A stretch of 64,000 nucleotides of DNA from Streptococcus uberis (GCF_000785785.1 NZ_JRQN01000009.1:27011-91010); one strand, 5' to 3'; counted from the first letter of the stretch, positions 48,518 through 57,557 are shown. The notes: a model not told the origin generated them from the sequence alone. Program-made: numbers and translations.

Positions 48518-49363
48518 ATGAGTAACTTTAACAATATTGATTCAAAATTTATAATGAACCTCTTTAGTGATCCTTGGCTACTTGCTATACATATCATTGA
48601 TATTTTACTCGTTGCATACGTCATTTATCGCTTTATAAAGGCTTTAGCAGGGACCAAGATTATGTCCCTTGTTCAAGGTGTTGTTTTCTTTGTCTTACTA
48701 AAAATAATTGCACAATGGATTGGGCTGACAACCATTACTTATTTGATGAACCAAGTGATTACTTATGGGGTAATAGCGGGCGTTATCATTTTTGCACCTG
48801 AGATTAGGACAGTCTTGGAAAAATTTGGACGAACCACACAAGTTTTTCTGCAAAAAGAAACCAAAAGCAATGAAGAAATTTTAGTGGATGCTATTGTAAA
48901 GTCTGTTTCATATATGAGCCCAAGGCGTATTGGCGCACTTATTGCCATACAAGAAACACAAACACTACAAGAATTCATTAGTACTGGGATTCCTTTAAAT
49001 GCCGAAATTTCAAATCAGCTATTAATTAACATTTTTATTCCAAATACACCATTGCATGATGGTGCGGTTATTATTGCTGATAATAAAATAAAAGCTGCTT
49101 GTGCTTATCTCCCATTATCTGAGTCTATGACCATTTCAAAGGAATTTGGGACACGACACAGAGCTGCAATTGGCTTATCTGAGCACTCTGATGCTGTTAC
49201 TATAGTAGTTTCAGAAGAAACGGGCGGTGTGTCTATTACACATAAAGGTCAATTTTTACATGATTTATCAATTGATGAATTTGAAACAAAACTAAAATCA
49301 TTTTTAATTAGCGATATCAAAAATGATTTACCATGGTATAAAAATTTATTGGGAGGCAAATAA
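48518..49363 (+). CDS. cdaA: Diadenylate cyclase CdaA
   Basis: Makes c-di-AMP from two ATP. 281 aa: three N-terminal membrane helices (about 18-38, 46-68, 72-90), then a DisA_N domain with PLHDGAVII (near 180) and GTRHRAAIGLSE (near 211), the catalytic DGA and RHR motifs. It forms the cdaA-cdaR-glmM cluster conserved in firmicutes. RBS AGAGGG. Confidence 0.96.
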   Translation: MSNFNNIDSKFIMNLFSDPWLLAIHIIDILLVAYVIYRFIKALAGTKIMSLVQGVVFFVLLKIIAQWIGLTTITYLMNQVITYGVIAGVIIFAPEIRTVLEKFGRTTQVFLQKETKSNEEILVDAIVKSVSYMSPRRIGALIAIQETQTLQEFISTGIPLNAEISNQLLINIFIPNTPLHDGAVIIADNKIKAACAYLPLSESMTISKEFGTRHRAAIGLSEHSDAVTIVVSEETGGVSITHKGQFLHDLSIDEFETKLKSFLISDIKNDLPWYKNLLGGK

Positions 49364-49365
49364 AG

Positions 49366-50319
49366 GTGAAAAAGTTTTATAATAGTCGGCTTTGGCTAGG
49401 ACTAGTTTCAATATTTTTTGCAGTTCTCTTATTTTTATCTGCTGTTACAAATTCCAATAATATTTCATCTCAAATCAATAACCCTGTTGAAACTTTTACA
49501 CAAAGTTTAACAGATGTCCCAATAGACTTGAAATATGATAGTAACAAATATTTTATTAGTGATTATTCTTACGGTGCACAGGTATACCTGTCGTCGACAA
49601 ATAGAGTCAAACTTGATTCTGAGGTAAATGGAGATACGCGAAAATTTAAAATTGTGGCAGACTTGACTAATGCAAAACCAGGCAAAGTATCAGTGCCACT
49701 TAAAGTTACCAACCTACAATCAGGTTTAACGGCTAAAGTCATTCCAGATCGCTTGACAGTTACGATCGGCCGGAAGAAAACAAAGGCATTTTCTGTTGCA
49801 GGAGTTGTCGATTCAAAACAAATTGCACCAGGATATGAAATTGAAAATATGACGACTTCAGATAAGCGTGTTGAAGTAACAAGTGATGAATCAAAAGTTG
49901 ATTTAATTGATCACGTCATTGCAAAATTACCTGATAATGTTCGCTTGTCTTCAGATTATAATGACACTGTGACGCTACAAGCAGTCTCTGCAGATGGAAC
50001 AATATTAGCAAGTTCTATTGATCCAGCCAAAACTGGCTTAAGTGTTAAAATTAAAAAAATCAGTAAAACAGTACCTGTGACAGTTCTGATGATTGGACAG
50101 TTACATGAGTCTGTTTCAGAAATTCAACCTCGCTTAGCCAGACAAACTGTTGTTGTTTCAGGTCCAAGAGAAGTTTTAGACACAATTGATGAAGTCATTG
50201 CAAAAGTTGACATAACCGATGTGACCAAATCAACAAGTAAAACTGTTAGTTTAACACATGACCAAGCAGTCGTTGAACCGTCGTCAATTGCAGTTCAGTT
50301 GACAGTTAAGAAGAAATAA
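49366..50319 (+). CDS. cdaR: YbbR-domain protein CdaR, regulator of CdaA
   Basis: 317 aa starting with GTG at 49366 (RBS GGGAGG). A single N-terminal membrane anchor ([16 protein letters not shown]) is followed by repeated extracytoplasmic YbbR domains of about 80 residues. CdaR binds CdaA at the membrane and tunes c-di-AMP synthesis. It begins 2 nt after the cdaA stop. Confidence 0.92.
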   Translation: MKKFYNSRLWLGLVSIFFAVLLFLSAVTNSNNISSQINNPVETFTQSLTDVPIDLKYDSNKYFISDYSYGAQVYLSSTNRVKLDSEVNGDTRKFKIVADLTNAKPGKVSVPLKVTNLQSGLTAKVIPDRLTVTIGRKKTKAFSVAGVVDSKQIAPGYEIENMTTSDKRVEVTSDESKVDLIDHVIAKLPDNVRLSSDYNDTVTLQAVSADGTILASSIDPAKTGLSVKIKKISKTVPVTVLMIGQLHESVSEIQPRLARQTVVVSGPREVLDTIDEVIAKVDITDVTKSTSKTVSLTHDQAVVEPSSIAVQLTVKKK

Positions 50320-50372
50320 TAGATAATATCACAAGATTAGAATCGGAGGAAGCGCAAGTCGCTTATTACATT

Positions 50373-51725
50373 ATGGGTAAATATTTTGGAACAGATGGTG
50401 TTCGTGGAGAAGCAAATGTAGAGTTAACACCTGAATTAGCATTTAAATTAGGGCGTTTTGGTGGCTATGTATTAAGCCAACATGAAACAGAAAGACCAAA
50501 GGTCTTTGTTGCACGTGATACGCGTATTTCTGGAGAGATGTTAGAATCTGCTTTGGTTGCTGGTCTCCTCTCTGTAGGAATTGAAGTTTATAAATTAGGT
50601 GTATTAGCAACACCAGGCGTTTCATATCTCGTAAGGACAGAGAAAGCTAGTGCAGGTGTTATGATTTCTGCAAGTCACAACCCAGCACTTGATAACGGTA
50701 TTAAATTCTTTGGTTCAGATGGCTTTAAGTTAGCAGACGAGCAAGAGCTTGAAATTGAGGCCTTGCTTGATGCAAATGAAGATACATTACCAAGACCAAG
50801 TGCAGAAGGCTTAGGTACTCTAGTTGATTATCCAGAAGGCTTAAGAAAGTATGAAAAATTCTTGGTTTCAACTGGTATTGATTTAGAAGGTATGAAAGTT
50901 GCCTTGGATACAGCAAATGGAGCTGCTTCAGTTTCTGCGCGTGATATTTTCTTAGACTTATCTGCCGATATTTCTGTTATTGGTGAAAAACCAGATGGTT
51001 TAAACATTAATGATGGTATTGGTTCGACACACCCTGAAAAATTACAAGAACTAGTTAAAGAAACAAATTCTGATATTGGTTTAGCTTTCGATGGTGACAG
51101 TGACCGTCTCATTGCTGTTGATGAAAATGGAGATATTGTTGATGGTGATAAAGTAATGTTTATCATTGGAAAATATTTATCAGAAAATGGTCTGTTAGCT
51201 CAAAATACAATTGTGACAACGGTTATGTCCAATTTAGGCTTCCATAAAGCTTTAGAAGAGCATGGCATTAATAAAGCTGTCACTGCAGTTGGAGATCGTT
51301 ATGTTGTCGAGGAAATGCGAAAATCTAATTTTAACTTAGGTGGCGAACAATCAGGACATGTTATTATCATGGATTATAATACAACTGGCGATGGCCAATT
51401 AACGGCTATTCAATTGACAAAAGTGATGAAAGAGACTGGGAAAAAGTTATCAGAATTAGCTGCTCAAGTCACTATTTACCCACAAAAACTGGTCAATATT
51501 CGTGTTGAAAATAGTATGAAAGATAAAGCCATGCAAGTTCCTGCAATTGCTGAAATCATTGCGAAAATGGAAGCTGAAATGGAAGGAAACGGTCGCATCT
51601 TAGTTCGACCAAGTGGAACTGAGCCACTCTTACGTGTTATGGCGGAGGCTCCAACAGATAATGAAGTAGATTACTATGTAGATACAATTGCCGACGTTGT
51701 TCGTGCTGAAATTGGTATTGACTAA
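50373..51725 (+). CDS. glmM: Phosphoglucosamine mutase
   Basis: GlcN-6-P to GlcN-1-P for peptidoglycan and UDP-GlcNAc. 450 aa: active-site loop [13 protein letters not shown] (phospho-Ser near 101), metal-binding loop [13 protein letters not shown], sugar loop GGEQSGHVI and phosphate loop [13 protein letters not shown]. Conserved third gene behind cdaA-cdaR; GlmM binding also inhibits CdaA in some species. Confidence 0.96.
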   Translation: MGKYFGTDGVRGEANVELTPELAFKLGRFGGYVLSQHETERPKVFVARDTRISGEMLESALVAGLLSVGIEVYKLGVLATPGVSYLVRTEKASAGVMISASHNPALDNGIKFFGSDGFKLADEQELEIEALLDANEDTLPRPSAEGLGTLVDYPEGLRKYEKFLVSTGIDLEGMKVALDTANGAASVSARDIFLDLSADISVIGEKPDGLNINDGIGSTHPEKLQELVKETNSDIGLAFDGDSDRLIAVDENGDIVDGDKVMFIIGKYLSENGLLAQNTIVTTVMSNLGFHKALEEHGINKAVTAVGDRYVVEEMRKSNFNLGGEQSGHVIIMDYNTTGDGQLTAIQLTKVMKETGKKLSELAAQVTIYPQKLVNIRVENSMKDKAMQVPAIAEIIAKMEAEMEGNGRILVRPSGTEPLLRVMAEAPTDNEVDYYVDTIADVVRAEIGID

Positions 51726-51759
51726 TAAAAAAGTGTCGAAAATCGACACTTTTTTATTA
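51723..51759 (+). terminator. glmM terminator
   Basis: Perfect 17-bp arms, TAATAAAAAAGTGTCGA and its inverse, with a 3-nt loop; starts at the stop codon. Confidence 0.93.
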
Positions 51760-51791
51760 AAATATTAGTTTATAAAGAAAGGGCCTAGACA

Positions 51792-51998
51792 ATGCAAACG
51801 CAATTAGAAGATGTTATCAAACGATTGGATGCCAAAGCCTCTGCTTATTTCAAGTCGATTATTCCAGAATACCAACAAGGATACCTAGATTATATTTATC
51901 AATCTGATAAAGTAGATATACAAAATAGACGGCTGAAATATATGAGTAAACTCTTCCAAGTTTGGCAAGATAAGCATGGTATTATATTATGCCGATGA
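51792..51998 (+). CDS. Small YdeI/OmpD-associated-like protein
   Basis: 68 aa. The core EYQQGYLDYIYQSDKVDIQNRR resembles the helical C-terminal motif of YdeI/OmpD-associated proteins, but only that segment exists, so the call is tentative. RBS AAAGGG. Its stop overlaps the start of the following GNAT gene (ATGA at 51995 or the ATG at 51989), so the two are coupled. Confidence 0.55.
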   Translation: MQTQLEDVIKRLDAKASAYFKSIIPEYQQGYLDYIYQSDKVDIQNRRLKYMSKLFQVWQDKHGIILCR

Positions 51999-52468
51999 GT
52001 CAACCTGCTGCAGAAATCATTGCCAATAATTGGCATTACGAGTCACCCTATGATTTTTATAATGCTAGTGTAGATCAAGAAGATTATAAGGAATTAATTA
52101 CACCAGAATTACGAGAGAATCGTTATTTTCAAGTTATTCGTAATGGCATTTTATTTGGCTTTGCCTCTTTTGAATTACATAAAAAAAAACTTGAAATTGG
52201 TCTTGGGATGGCTCCAAAGTGGACTGGACAAGGCTATGGAAAGGAGTTTCTAAAAACTATTGAAGAGTATGCAGAAGCTAATTATTCAACAGATAAGCTT
52301 GCTCTTAGTGTCGCTGCTTTTAATAGCCGTGCTATAAACTTATATAAAAATTGTGGTTATTTACAAGTAGAAAACGTTAAACAAAGGACTAATGGAGCTG
52401 TGTACGACTTTATTCGAATGGAAAAGAAACTTGGCGTATCCATTGAACCAAAAAGCTCAGAGCTATGA
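51989..52468 (+). CDS. GNAT family N-acetyltransferase
   Basis: 159 aa GNAT fold: NNWHYESPYDFYNAS at the N-terminus, the acetyl-CoA motif A region LGMAPKWTGQGYGKEFL (Q/RxxGxG/A-type loop) and motif B FNSRAINLYKNCGYLQ. Substrate unknown. The start has no RBS; 51989 or 51995 would be reached by coupling to the upstream small gene. The end of the gene is built into a terminator hairpin. Confidence 0.82.
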   Translation: MPMSQPAAEIIANNWHYESPYDFYNASVDQEDYKELITPELRENRYFQVIRNGILFGFASFELHKKKLEIGLGMAPKWTGQGYGKEFLKTIEEYAEANYSTDKLALSVAAFNSRAINLYKNCGYLQVENVKQRTNGAVYDFIRMEKKLGVSIEPKSSEL

Positions 52469-52477
52469 GCTCCTTTT
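52451..52477 (+). terminator. Terminator overlapping the GNAT stop codon
   Basis: AGCTCA-GAGCTA-TGAGCT stem with flanking A-run and TTTT; the stop codon TGA is in the right arm. Confidence 0.7.
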
Positions 52478-52483
52478 CAAAAG

Positions 52484-52492
52484 TGGTATAAT
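52484..52492 (+). promoter_or_regulatory. Extended -10 directly before hemW
   Basis: TGGTATAAT ends 6 nt before the hemW ATG; predicted transcription start coincides with the start codon. Confidence 0.6.
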
Positions 52493-52498
52493 GATCTT

Positions 52499-53629
52499 AT
52501 GTTAATAAAACCAGAATCAGCTTATGTACATATCCCTTTTTGTACACAAATTTGTTATTATTGTGATTTTTCTAAAGTATTTATCAAAAATCAGCCTGTA
52601 GATGATTATCTACGGGCTCTTATTGCTGAGTTTAGATCTTATGACATTAAAACCTTAAAAACTTTATATATCGGTGGAGGAACGCCAACAGCCATATCAG
52701 CTCAGCAATTAGACTACCTCTTGACTGAACTAGTTCGAGATTTGGATTTAGCTAATTTAGAAGAATTTACTATTGAAGCCAATCCTGGTGATTTGACGCC
52801 AGATAAGATTGCTGTCATGCAAAAATCTGCAGTTAACAGGGTTTCACTAGGTGTACAAACCTTTAATGATAAGCATTTAAAACAGATTGGTCGTAGTCAC
52901 AATGAAGCGCAAATCTATAGTACAATTGACAGTCTTAAGGCTGCCGGCTTCCACAATATTTCAATTGACTTGATTTATGCTCTTCCAGGACAGACTCTAG
53001 ACCAAGTTAAAGAGAATGTGGCTAAGGCACTTGCCTTGGATATTCCTCACCTGAGTCTGTACAGCTTAATTTTAGAGCACCATACTGTTTTTATGAACAA
53101 GATGCGACGAGGAAAACTCAACTTACCGACAGAAGACTTGGAAGCTGAGATGTTCACCTATATCATCACTGAAATGGAAGCTAATGGTTTTGAGCACTAC
53201 GAAATCTCAAACTTTTCAAAACCAGGTTACTATAGCCAGCATAATCTAATGTATTGGAATAACGATGAGTATTATGGTTGTGGAGCTGGGGCTTCAGGCT
53301 ATTTAGATGGCGTGCGTTACCGCAATAAGGTGCCCATCCAGCACTATTTGTCTGCAGTAAAAGCTGGCGATGCAAGACTCACAAATGAGGTTCTCACGGC
53401 TAATGAAAAGATGGAAGAAGAACTCTTTTTAGGTCTGAGAAAAAAATCCGGTGTTTCCAAAAGTCGTTTCCAAGAAAAGTTTGACATTTCTTTTGACAGT
53501 CGGTATGGACAAATTGTTGCTAAATTAGTTAATCAAGGTCTCTTGCAAGAAGACCAAGATAGGATTAGAATGACTAAGAAGGGGCTCTTTTTAGGCGATT
53601 CAGTAGCTGAAGAGTTTATTTTAGAATAG
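52499..53629 (+). CDS. hemW: Radical SAM heme chaperone HemW
   Basis: 376 aa radical SAM protein with AYVHIPFCTQICYYCDF (cluster Cys 15, 19, 22), GGGTPTAIS and the HemW-type C-terminal domain (MEEELFLGLRKKSGVSKSRF). It has the CxxxCxxC followed by D-F typical of HemW rather than the extra Cys of HemN oxidase. Role: heme binding/delivery. No Shine-Dalgarno is visible. The next gene starts 8 nt later. Confidence 0.9.
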   Translation: MLIKPESAYVHIPFCTQICYYCDFSKVFIKNQPVDDYLRALIAEFRSYDIKTLKTLYIGGGTPTAISAQQLDYLLTELVRDLDLANLEEFTIEANPGDLTPDKIAVMQKSAVNRVSLGVQTFNDKHLKQIGRSHNEAQIYSTIDSLKAAGFHNISIDLIYALPGQTLDQVKENVAKALALDIPHLSLYSLILEHHTVFMNKMRRGKLNLPTEDLEAEMFTYIITEMEANGFEHYEISNFSKPGYYSQHNLMYWNNDEYYGCGAGASGYLDGVRYRNKVPIQHYLSAVKAGDARLTNEVLTANEKMEEELFLGLRKKSGVSKSRFQEKFDISFDSRYGQIVAKLVNQGLLQEDQDRIRMTKKGLFLGDSVAEEFILE

Positions 53630-53637
53630 AGGAAAAG

Positions 53638-54372
53638 ATGGGACTCATTTACAAAGAAGAATTAAAATTGGGATTTGAAATGTGTGATGTCAAATTAGAC
53701 GTTAAATTACCACTGTTAATCTCCTATTGTCTTGCCTTATCTGGCCGTCAGACAGAATTGCTCCAAATGAGTGACAAGAAGGTTTTAGAAGACTATCATT
53801 TGGTTTGGATTATTACTGATCATGAAATGACAATAGACCATTTACCACGTTTTGGGGATACAATAACGATTGAAACGGAACCATTTGCTTATAACAAACT
53901 ATTTTGTTACCGTCGTTTTACTATTTATGATCAAGACCAGCAGCAAATGGCTGAAATTATTACCCATTTTGCTTTAATGAACCCAGCTACTCGTAAAGTT
54001 GCTCAAATTCCAAGGGAACTTGTCGAACCATTTGAAAGTGAATTTGTTAAACAATTACGTCGTACACCAAAGATTAAAGCCTTAGTAGAACCACAAGAAA
54101 AAATTTACCATGTTCGCTACTATGATTTAGACATGAATGGGCATGTTAACAATGGAAAATATTTAGATTGGGTCTATGATGTCATGTCTTTTGATTTCTT
54201 GTCTAAGCATCGCCCAGCAGCTATTCAATTAAGATACATTAAAGAAGTTTCTCCAGATGGAACTGTGGCTTCCCGATTTGAACGACAGCAACTGACAACG
54301 ACACATGCGATTTTTGTTGAAGGCACCCTGCATGCGCAAGCGATTATCCAATGGCAAGAAATAGTGGATTAA
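53638..54372 (+). CDS. Acyl-ACP thioesterase
   Basis: 244 aa double hot-dog thioesterase of the FatA/FatB family: LLISYCLALSGRQTELLQMS at the start and YYDLDMNGHVNNGKYLDWVYD (Asp-Asn-His catalytic region, near 160-180). It releases fatty acids from acyl carrier protein. It follows hemW by 8 nt and precedes the HAD gene by 14 nt, forming an operon. Confidence 0.88.
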   Translation: MGLIYKEELKLGFEMCDVKLDVKLPLLISYCLALSGRQTELLQMSDKKVLEDYHLVWIITDHEMTIDHLPRFGDTITIETEPFAYNKLFCYRRFTIYDQDQQQMAEIITHFALMNPATRKVAQIPRELVEPFESEFVKQLRRTPKIKALVEPQEKIYHVRYYDLDMNGHVNNGKYLDWVYDVMSFDFLSKHRPAAIQLRYIKEVSPDGTVASRFERQQLTTTHAIFVEGTLHAQAIIQWQEIVD

Positions 54373-54386
54373 AAAGGAGATAAAAG

Positions 54387-55151
54387 GTGAAATATACAGG
54401 TTATTTGATTGATTTAGATGGAACGCTGTACAAGGGGAAGGAGCGCATTCCTGCAGGTGAGCGCTTTATTGCACGCCTTCAGGAGAAGGCAATTCCTTAC
54501 TTGTTGGTGACAAATAATACAACGCGCACGCCAGAGATGGTTCAAGAGATGTTGGCCAATCAGTTTGATATACAGACGCCGCTAGATACTATTTATACTG
54601 CAACAATGGCAACTGTGGACTATATGAATGATATGGCGCGCGGGAAAACAGCATACGTCATTGGCGAGACTGGTTTAAAAACAGCTATTGCTGACGCTGG
54701 TTATACTGAAGACAGGGAAAACCCAGCTTATGTCGTTGTCGGCTTGGATTCCCAGGTGACATATGAGATGTTGGCAACTGCGACACTGGCAGTTCAAAAG
54801 GGAGCTTTCTTCATCGGTACCAATCCAGATTTGAACATTCCGACTGAAAAAGGGTTGATGCCAGGTGCAGGGTCATTAGTTGCTTTAATTGAAGCCGCAA
54901 CACGCATCCAACCTGTCTTTATTGGTAAACCTAATGCGATAATCATGAATAAGGCATTAGATATCCTTGGAATCGACAGAAATGATGCCTTAATGGTTGG
55001 CGACAATTATTTGACAGATATCATGGCGGGGATTCAAAATGATATTGCCAGCCTATTAGTGACGACTGGCTTTACAGCAGCAGAAGAAGTACCCAGTTTG
55101 CCTATTCAGCCAACACATGTCTGTGCAAGTTTAGATGAATGGGAATTGTAA
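54387..55151 (+). CDS. HAD-superfamily phosphatase (NagD-like, TIGR01457)
   Basis: 254 aa starting with GTG (RBS AAGGAG). HAD motif I is [11 protein letters not shown] (Asp 9 and 11), motif [14 protein letters not shown], then [14 protein letters not shown] and motif [19 protein letters not shown] cytosolic IIA-capped sugar-phosphate or nucleotide phosphatase; substrate unknown. Stop overlaps the next start (TAATG). Confidence 0.88.
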   Translation: MKYTGYLIDLDGTLYKGKERIPAGERFIARLQEKAIPYLLVTNNTTRTPEMVQEMLANQFDIQTPLDTIYTATMATVDYMNDMARGKTAYVIGETGLKTAIADAGYTEDRENPAYVVVGLDSQVTYEMLATATLAVQKGAFFIGTNPDLNIPTEKGLMPGAGSLVALIEAATRIQPVFIGKPNAIIMNKALDILGIDRNDALMVGDNYLTDIMAGIQNDIASLLVTTGFTAAEEVPSLPIQPTHVCASLDEWEL

Positions 55152-55777
55152 TGAAAGACAAATGGCGATTAGTAACCTTATGGTTGTGGCTGCTCAGTCT
55201 TTCTGTATTAGCTACAATTTACCTTGCTTGGCTATATTACCCAGCAGAAGTTGATGTGTTACAAATCACAAAATCAGCTCTGATGACCAAAGATGCCATC
55301 CTTTATAATTTTAAGGGCTTAATGGATTACCTAACGAATCCACTGACAAAGAAACTAGTTTTTGCTAGTTTCAGATCGTCAAAAGAAGGATTGGCTCATT
55401 TTCAAGATGTCAAACTGCTATTTCATTTTTGCCAATTTGTGGCAGTAGGATTAGCCTATCCATCACTGAGGTTTTTAAAGGTTGCAATAAAAGACCCAAA
55501 AATAAAGTTTCACCAAAATTTTTATCGGCTAGCAGCTTTTCTGCCGATTGTAATTGCCCTATTTGCGGTCATGATTGGCTTTGATAATTTCTTTATTCTT
55601 TTTCACCAACTCCTTTTCCCAGGTAAAAGCAACTGGAGCTTTAACCCAAGTACAGACCCTGTTATTTGGATTTTGCCAGAAACATTCTTTATGCATTGTT
55701 TCCTTGTCTTTTTCTCAATCTATGAGTGTGTATTTGGTGGCTTGTATTTGCTTGCGAGAAGAAGGAATAAAAGATAA
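55151..55777 (+). CDS. TIGR01906 family integral membrane protein
   Basis: 208 aa from the ATG at 55151, which overlaps the HAD stop as TAATG; an ATG at 55139 is an in-frame alternative. Four membrane helices: about 5-25, 95-115, 125-150 and 180-205. The helix-1 to helix-2 region carries the family's long extracytoplasmic loop. Function unknown. The stop codon overlaps the outer end of the IS remnant that follows. Confidence 0.8.
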   Translation: MKDKWRLVTLWLWLLSLSVLATIYLAWLYYPAEVDVLQITKSALMTKDAILYNFKGLMDYLTNPLTKKLVFASFRSSKEGLAHFQDVKLLFHFCQFVAVGLAYPSLRFLKVAIKDPKIKFHQNFYRLAAFLPIVIALFAVMIGFDNFFILFHQLLFPGKSNWSFNPSTDPVIWILPETFFMHCFLVFFSIYECVFGGLYLLARRRNKR

Positions 55778-55840
55778 AAACAAGCGCTTTGAAAGAAGGC
55801 CACTGAAAAAGTAGTCTTTTAATGACTTTTAACTTCAAAA

Positions 55841-55885
55841 TAAAAAGAGGAAGAACTCAAAAATTGAGTTTTTCCTCTTTTTTTA
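55841..55885. terminator. Strong hairpin inside the IS left end
   Basis: AAAAAGAGGAA-G-AACTCAA and its near-exact inverse around a 3-nt loop, T-run on one side and A-run on the other. It probably insulates both directions. Confidence 0.8.
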
Positions 55886-55991
55886 TCCCTCTTTTTTGTT
55901 TATTAAGGTGATGATTCGCTTCAGATTGACTACAAAAATACAGGTCACAGCTTGTAACTCCATGTTGAAAAGACCTGGTGCCCTGGAGACA

Positions 55992-57130
55992 TCAAGACCA
56001 TGTCTTTGTTTTAATTCCGCATTCTTGCTTCGTCTTATAACGATGCTTAGACATCATTTTAAAATGTGGTGTCTCTTGAAACCTCTTTTGAAAAAGATGT
56101 TCATCACTTTTTAGCGTGATAGAGTAAGTCTTAGTTTTTGCACCGTCCTTATAACATCCCTCTTTTGAGAGACAAGTCTGACATTTATTAACATCAAAAT
56201 AATGTGTAATGACTTGATTAGTGGCTTGATCTTTTTTACCAGTTCGAGCTTTTCTTATCGCCATGTGTCCTTGTGGACAGATAAAAAGGCCTGCATCTTT
56301 ATTAAATTCAAAGTGGTCTTCTTCTTTACGATACCCTTTTGAAACAGAAGGGTTAAGTTTGGCGACGAGATGAATCTTTTCTTTTTGTGCTAATGTGATT
56401 TTCACCTAAGGTGACCACACAAGACGTAATAAGACGTTCATCTGTCATGGCAATATGTTCTTTATACCCATAAAAAGAACTATCTGATGATTTATGACCG
56501 ATGCGTGCTTCCTCTTTAACAGAAGCTTCTAACTGTTCAACGTCATCTGTAATAGCTTCCTTTAGATAATTCAATTTTTGTGAAATAGGAGGTAGGTTGG
56601 TTAATTCTTCATGTGTTTCAAGCACCTATATCAAGTTTTGTGAATAAGTCAGTTCATCTTGAAGGTTATCTTCGTCATTCTTTGTAGGAAATTCAGACTT
56701 GATAGAGTTATTATATTGATAAACCATTTTACGAAGTGCTTTTGAGCGTTCTCTTAAGACCTCTTGTGGTTTCTTATGATTGTAGTGTGATTTGGTATGG
56801 GTAGCGTCAACAATTAAAATTTTGGACTTAATCAGTTTATGTTCTAAGGCAATTTGAATAGACTTATGAATCAGTAGGTCAAGTAGTTTACTATCCTTAA
56901 TCCTAAGTTTTCTAAACTTAGTGAGAGAAGAGGCTTCAATAACTGAGGACTCTGGTGATAATCCTAGAAAGTACTTGAAGGGCATGTCACTCATAGAGCG
57001 TTTAACGACGTCTATATCGGATAAGTTATAAATATCTTTTAACAGTAAATATTTAAACATCATAATAGACGACAATATCACATAAACTAGAATAGGAACT
57101 TAATTCTAAAGTAATCTGATTATCAAGCAT
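55992..57130 (-). pseudogene. IS1182-type transposase, multiply disrupted
   Basis: Starts at 57130 with MLDNQITLELSSYSSLCDIV after an AGAGG RBS. It then jumps frame to MFKYLLLKDIYNLSDIDVV, indicating loss of part of the N-terminal domain. The DDE region (ILIVDATHTKSHYN) is present, followed by an in-frame TAG at 56626-56628 (LTYSQNLI-stop-VLETHEE). A further frame jump and gap lie near 56400. The C-terminal Cys-rich segment is there (CPQGHMAIRK, CQTCLSKEGCYKDG). Certainly non-functional. Confidence 0.8.
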
Positions 57131-57282
57131 AACTATTACCTCTATCTTACTTTAGTATATCAAAAAAGCCATCTTTTATGATGACTTTTTCAGTGGCCTT
57201 TTTGAAAGCGCTTGTTTTTTGTATGTAAAGTTGTAAAATAGAATTATAGTTTGATTATTCAAATCAGTAAATAGAAAGCAAC

Positions 57283-57371
57283 AAAAAAGCACCGAATCGG
57301 TGCCCACTTTTTCAAGTTGAATACGGATAAACCTTATTTTAACTCGCTATGTTGTTTTGATTGGTTCCAAC
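57283..57371 (-). ncRNA. tracrRNA, 89-nt short form
   Basis: Minus-strand homologue of S. pyogenes tracrRNA. The anti-repeat starts GTTGGAACCAATCAAAAC at 57371 and pairs with the CRISPR repeat, with one mismatch, one wobble and the usual bulge. A nexus (AAGG-TTTAT-CC), a hairpin ACTTGAAAAAGT and the terminator hairpin GCACCG-ATT-CGGTGC with T-run follow. The promoter predicts a start at or near 57371, giving exactly the 89-nt class. It forms the guide duplex with crRNA for RNase III processing and Cas9 loading. Confidence 0.92.
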
Positions 57372-57377
57372 AAAAAT

Positions 57378-57406
57378 ATTATAGCGTTTTCAAAAAGAAA
57401 ATGCAA
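57378..57406 (-). promoter_or_regulatory. Promoter of short tracrRNA
   Basis: Minus strand: TTGCAT (57406-57401), 17-nt spacer, TATAAT (57383-57378), 6-7 nt before the 89-nt form's start. Confidence 0.85.
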
Positions 57407-57424
57407 GTACTTTTAAAGAAAAAA

Positions 57425-57447
57425 CCTAAAACAAAATGCACTAAAAC
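57425..57447 (-). repeat. Degenerate CRISPR-repeat-like segment
   Basis: Minus strand GTTTTAGTGCATTTTGTTTT then AGG. Compared with the array repeat, the leading GTTTTAG and the central GTTTT are kept, with substitutions and a one-base gap between them. Confidence 0.65.
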
Positions 57448-57472
57448 TAAGATATAACCAAAGGTTAATGTT

Positions 57473-57481
57473 ATTTTAACA
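57473..57481 (-). promoter_or_regulatory. Putative promoter of long tracrRNA
   Basis: Minus strand TGTTAAAAT extended -10; no convincing -35 box. Confidence 0.5.
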
Positions 57482-57510
57482 AAAATTCTTTTCTATGGAT
57501 AGTTTTGAAG

Positions 57511-57540
57511 TTGAAAAAAAAAACAAAATAATGGTAAAAT
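57511..57540 (+). promoter_or_regulatory. cas9 operon promoter
   Basis: TTGAAA (57511-57516), 18-nt spacer, TAAAAT (57535-57540) preceded by TGG. Confidence 0.75.
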
Positions 57541-57543
57541 ATT

Positions 57544-57557
57544 GTTATATCTTAAGG
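57544..57557 (+). promoter_or_regulatory. Predicted Cas9:tracr-L target in the cas9 promoter
   Basis: GTTATATCTTA (57544-57554), identical to the 3' end of the putative tracr-L guide, followed by the PAM-like AGG (57555-57557). It lies 4 nt past the -10 box and covers the expected start site. Inferred roadblock site. Confidence 0.65.

Larger units (their letters stand above)
55776..57220. mobile_element. Decayed IS1182-family insertion sequence
   Basis: About 1.45 kb bounded by imperfect terminal inverted repeats. The left end reads ACAAGCGCTTT-GAAAG-AAGGCCACTG followed by AAAAAGT. The right end is the inverse of ACAAGCGCTTTCAAAAAGG-CCACTG followed by AAAAAGT. The interior holds a minus-strand transposase pseudogene. 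The element is shorter than usual IS1182 members, consistent with internal deletions. It sits exactly between the TIGR01906 stop codon and the tracrRNA terminator. I found no clear target duplication. Confidence 0.8.
57283..57466 (-). ncRNA. Putative long-form tracrRNA (tracr-L-like natural single guide)
   Basis: An upstream extended -10 would start a transcript near 57466. Its 5' end would hold a guide-like segment of about 19 nt ending GTTATATCTTA (57458-57448). Next comes a degenerate repeat beginning GTTTTAGTGC (57447-57425) that can fold back on the anti-repeat. The same 11 nt recur in the cas9 promoter next to AGG. This matches the layout of S. pyogenes tracr-L, which turns Cas9 into a repressor of its own operon. 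Start site and function are inferred. Confidence 0.7.
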
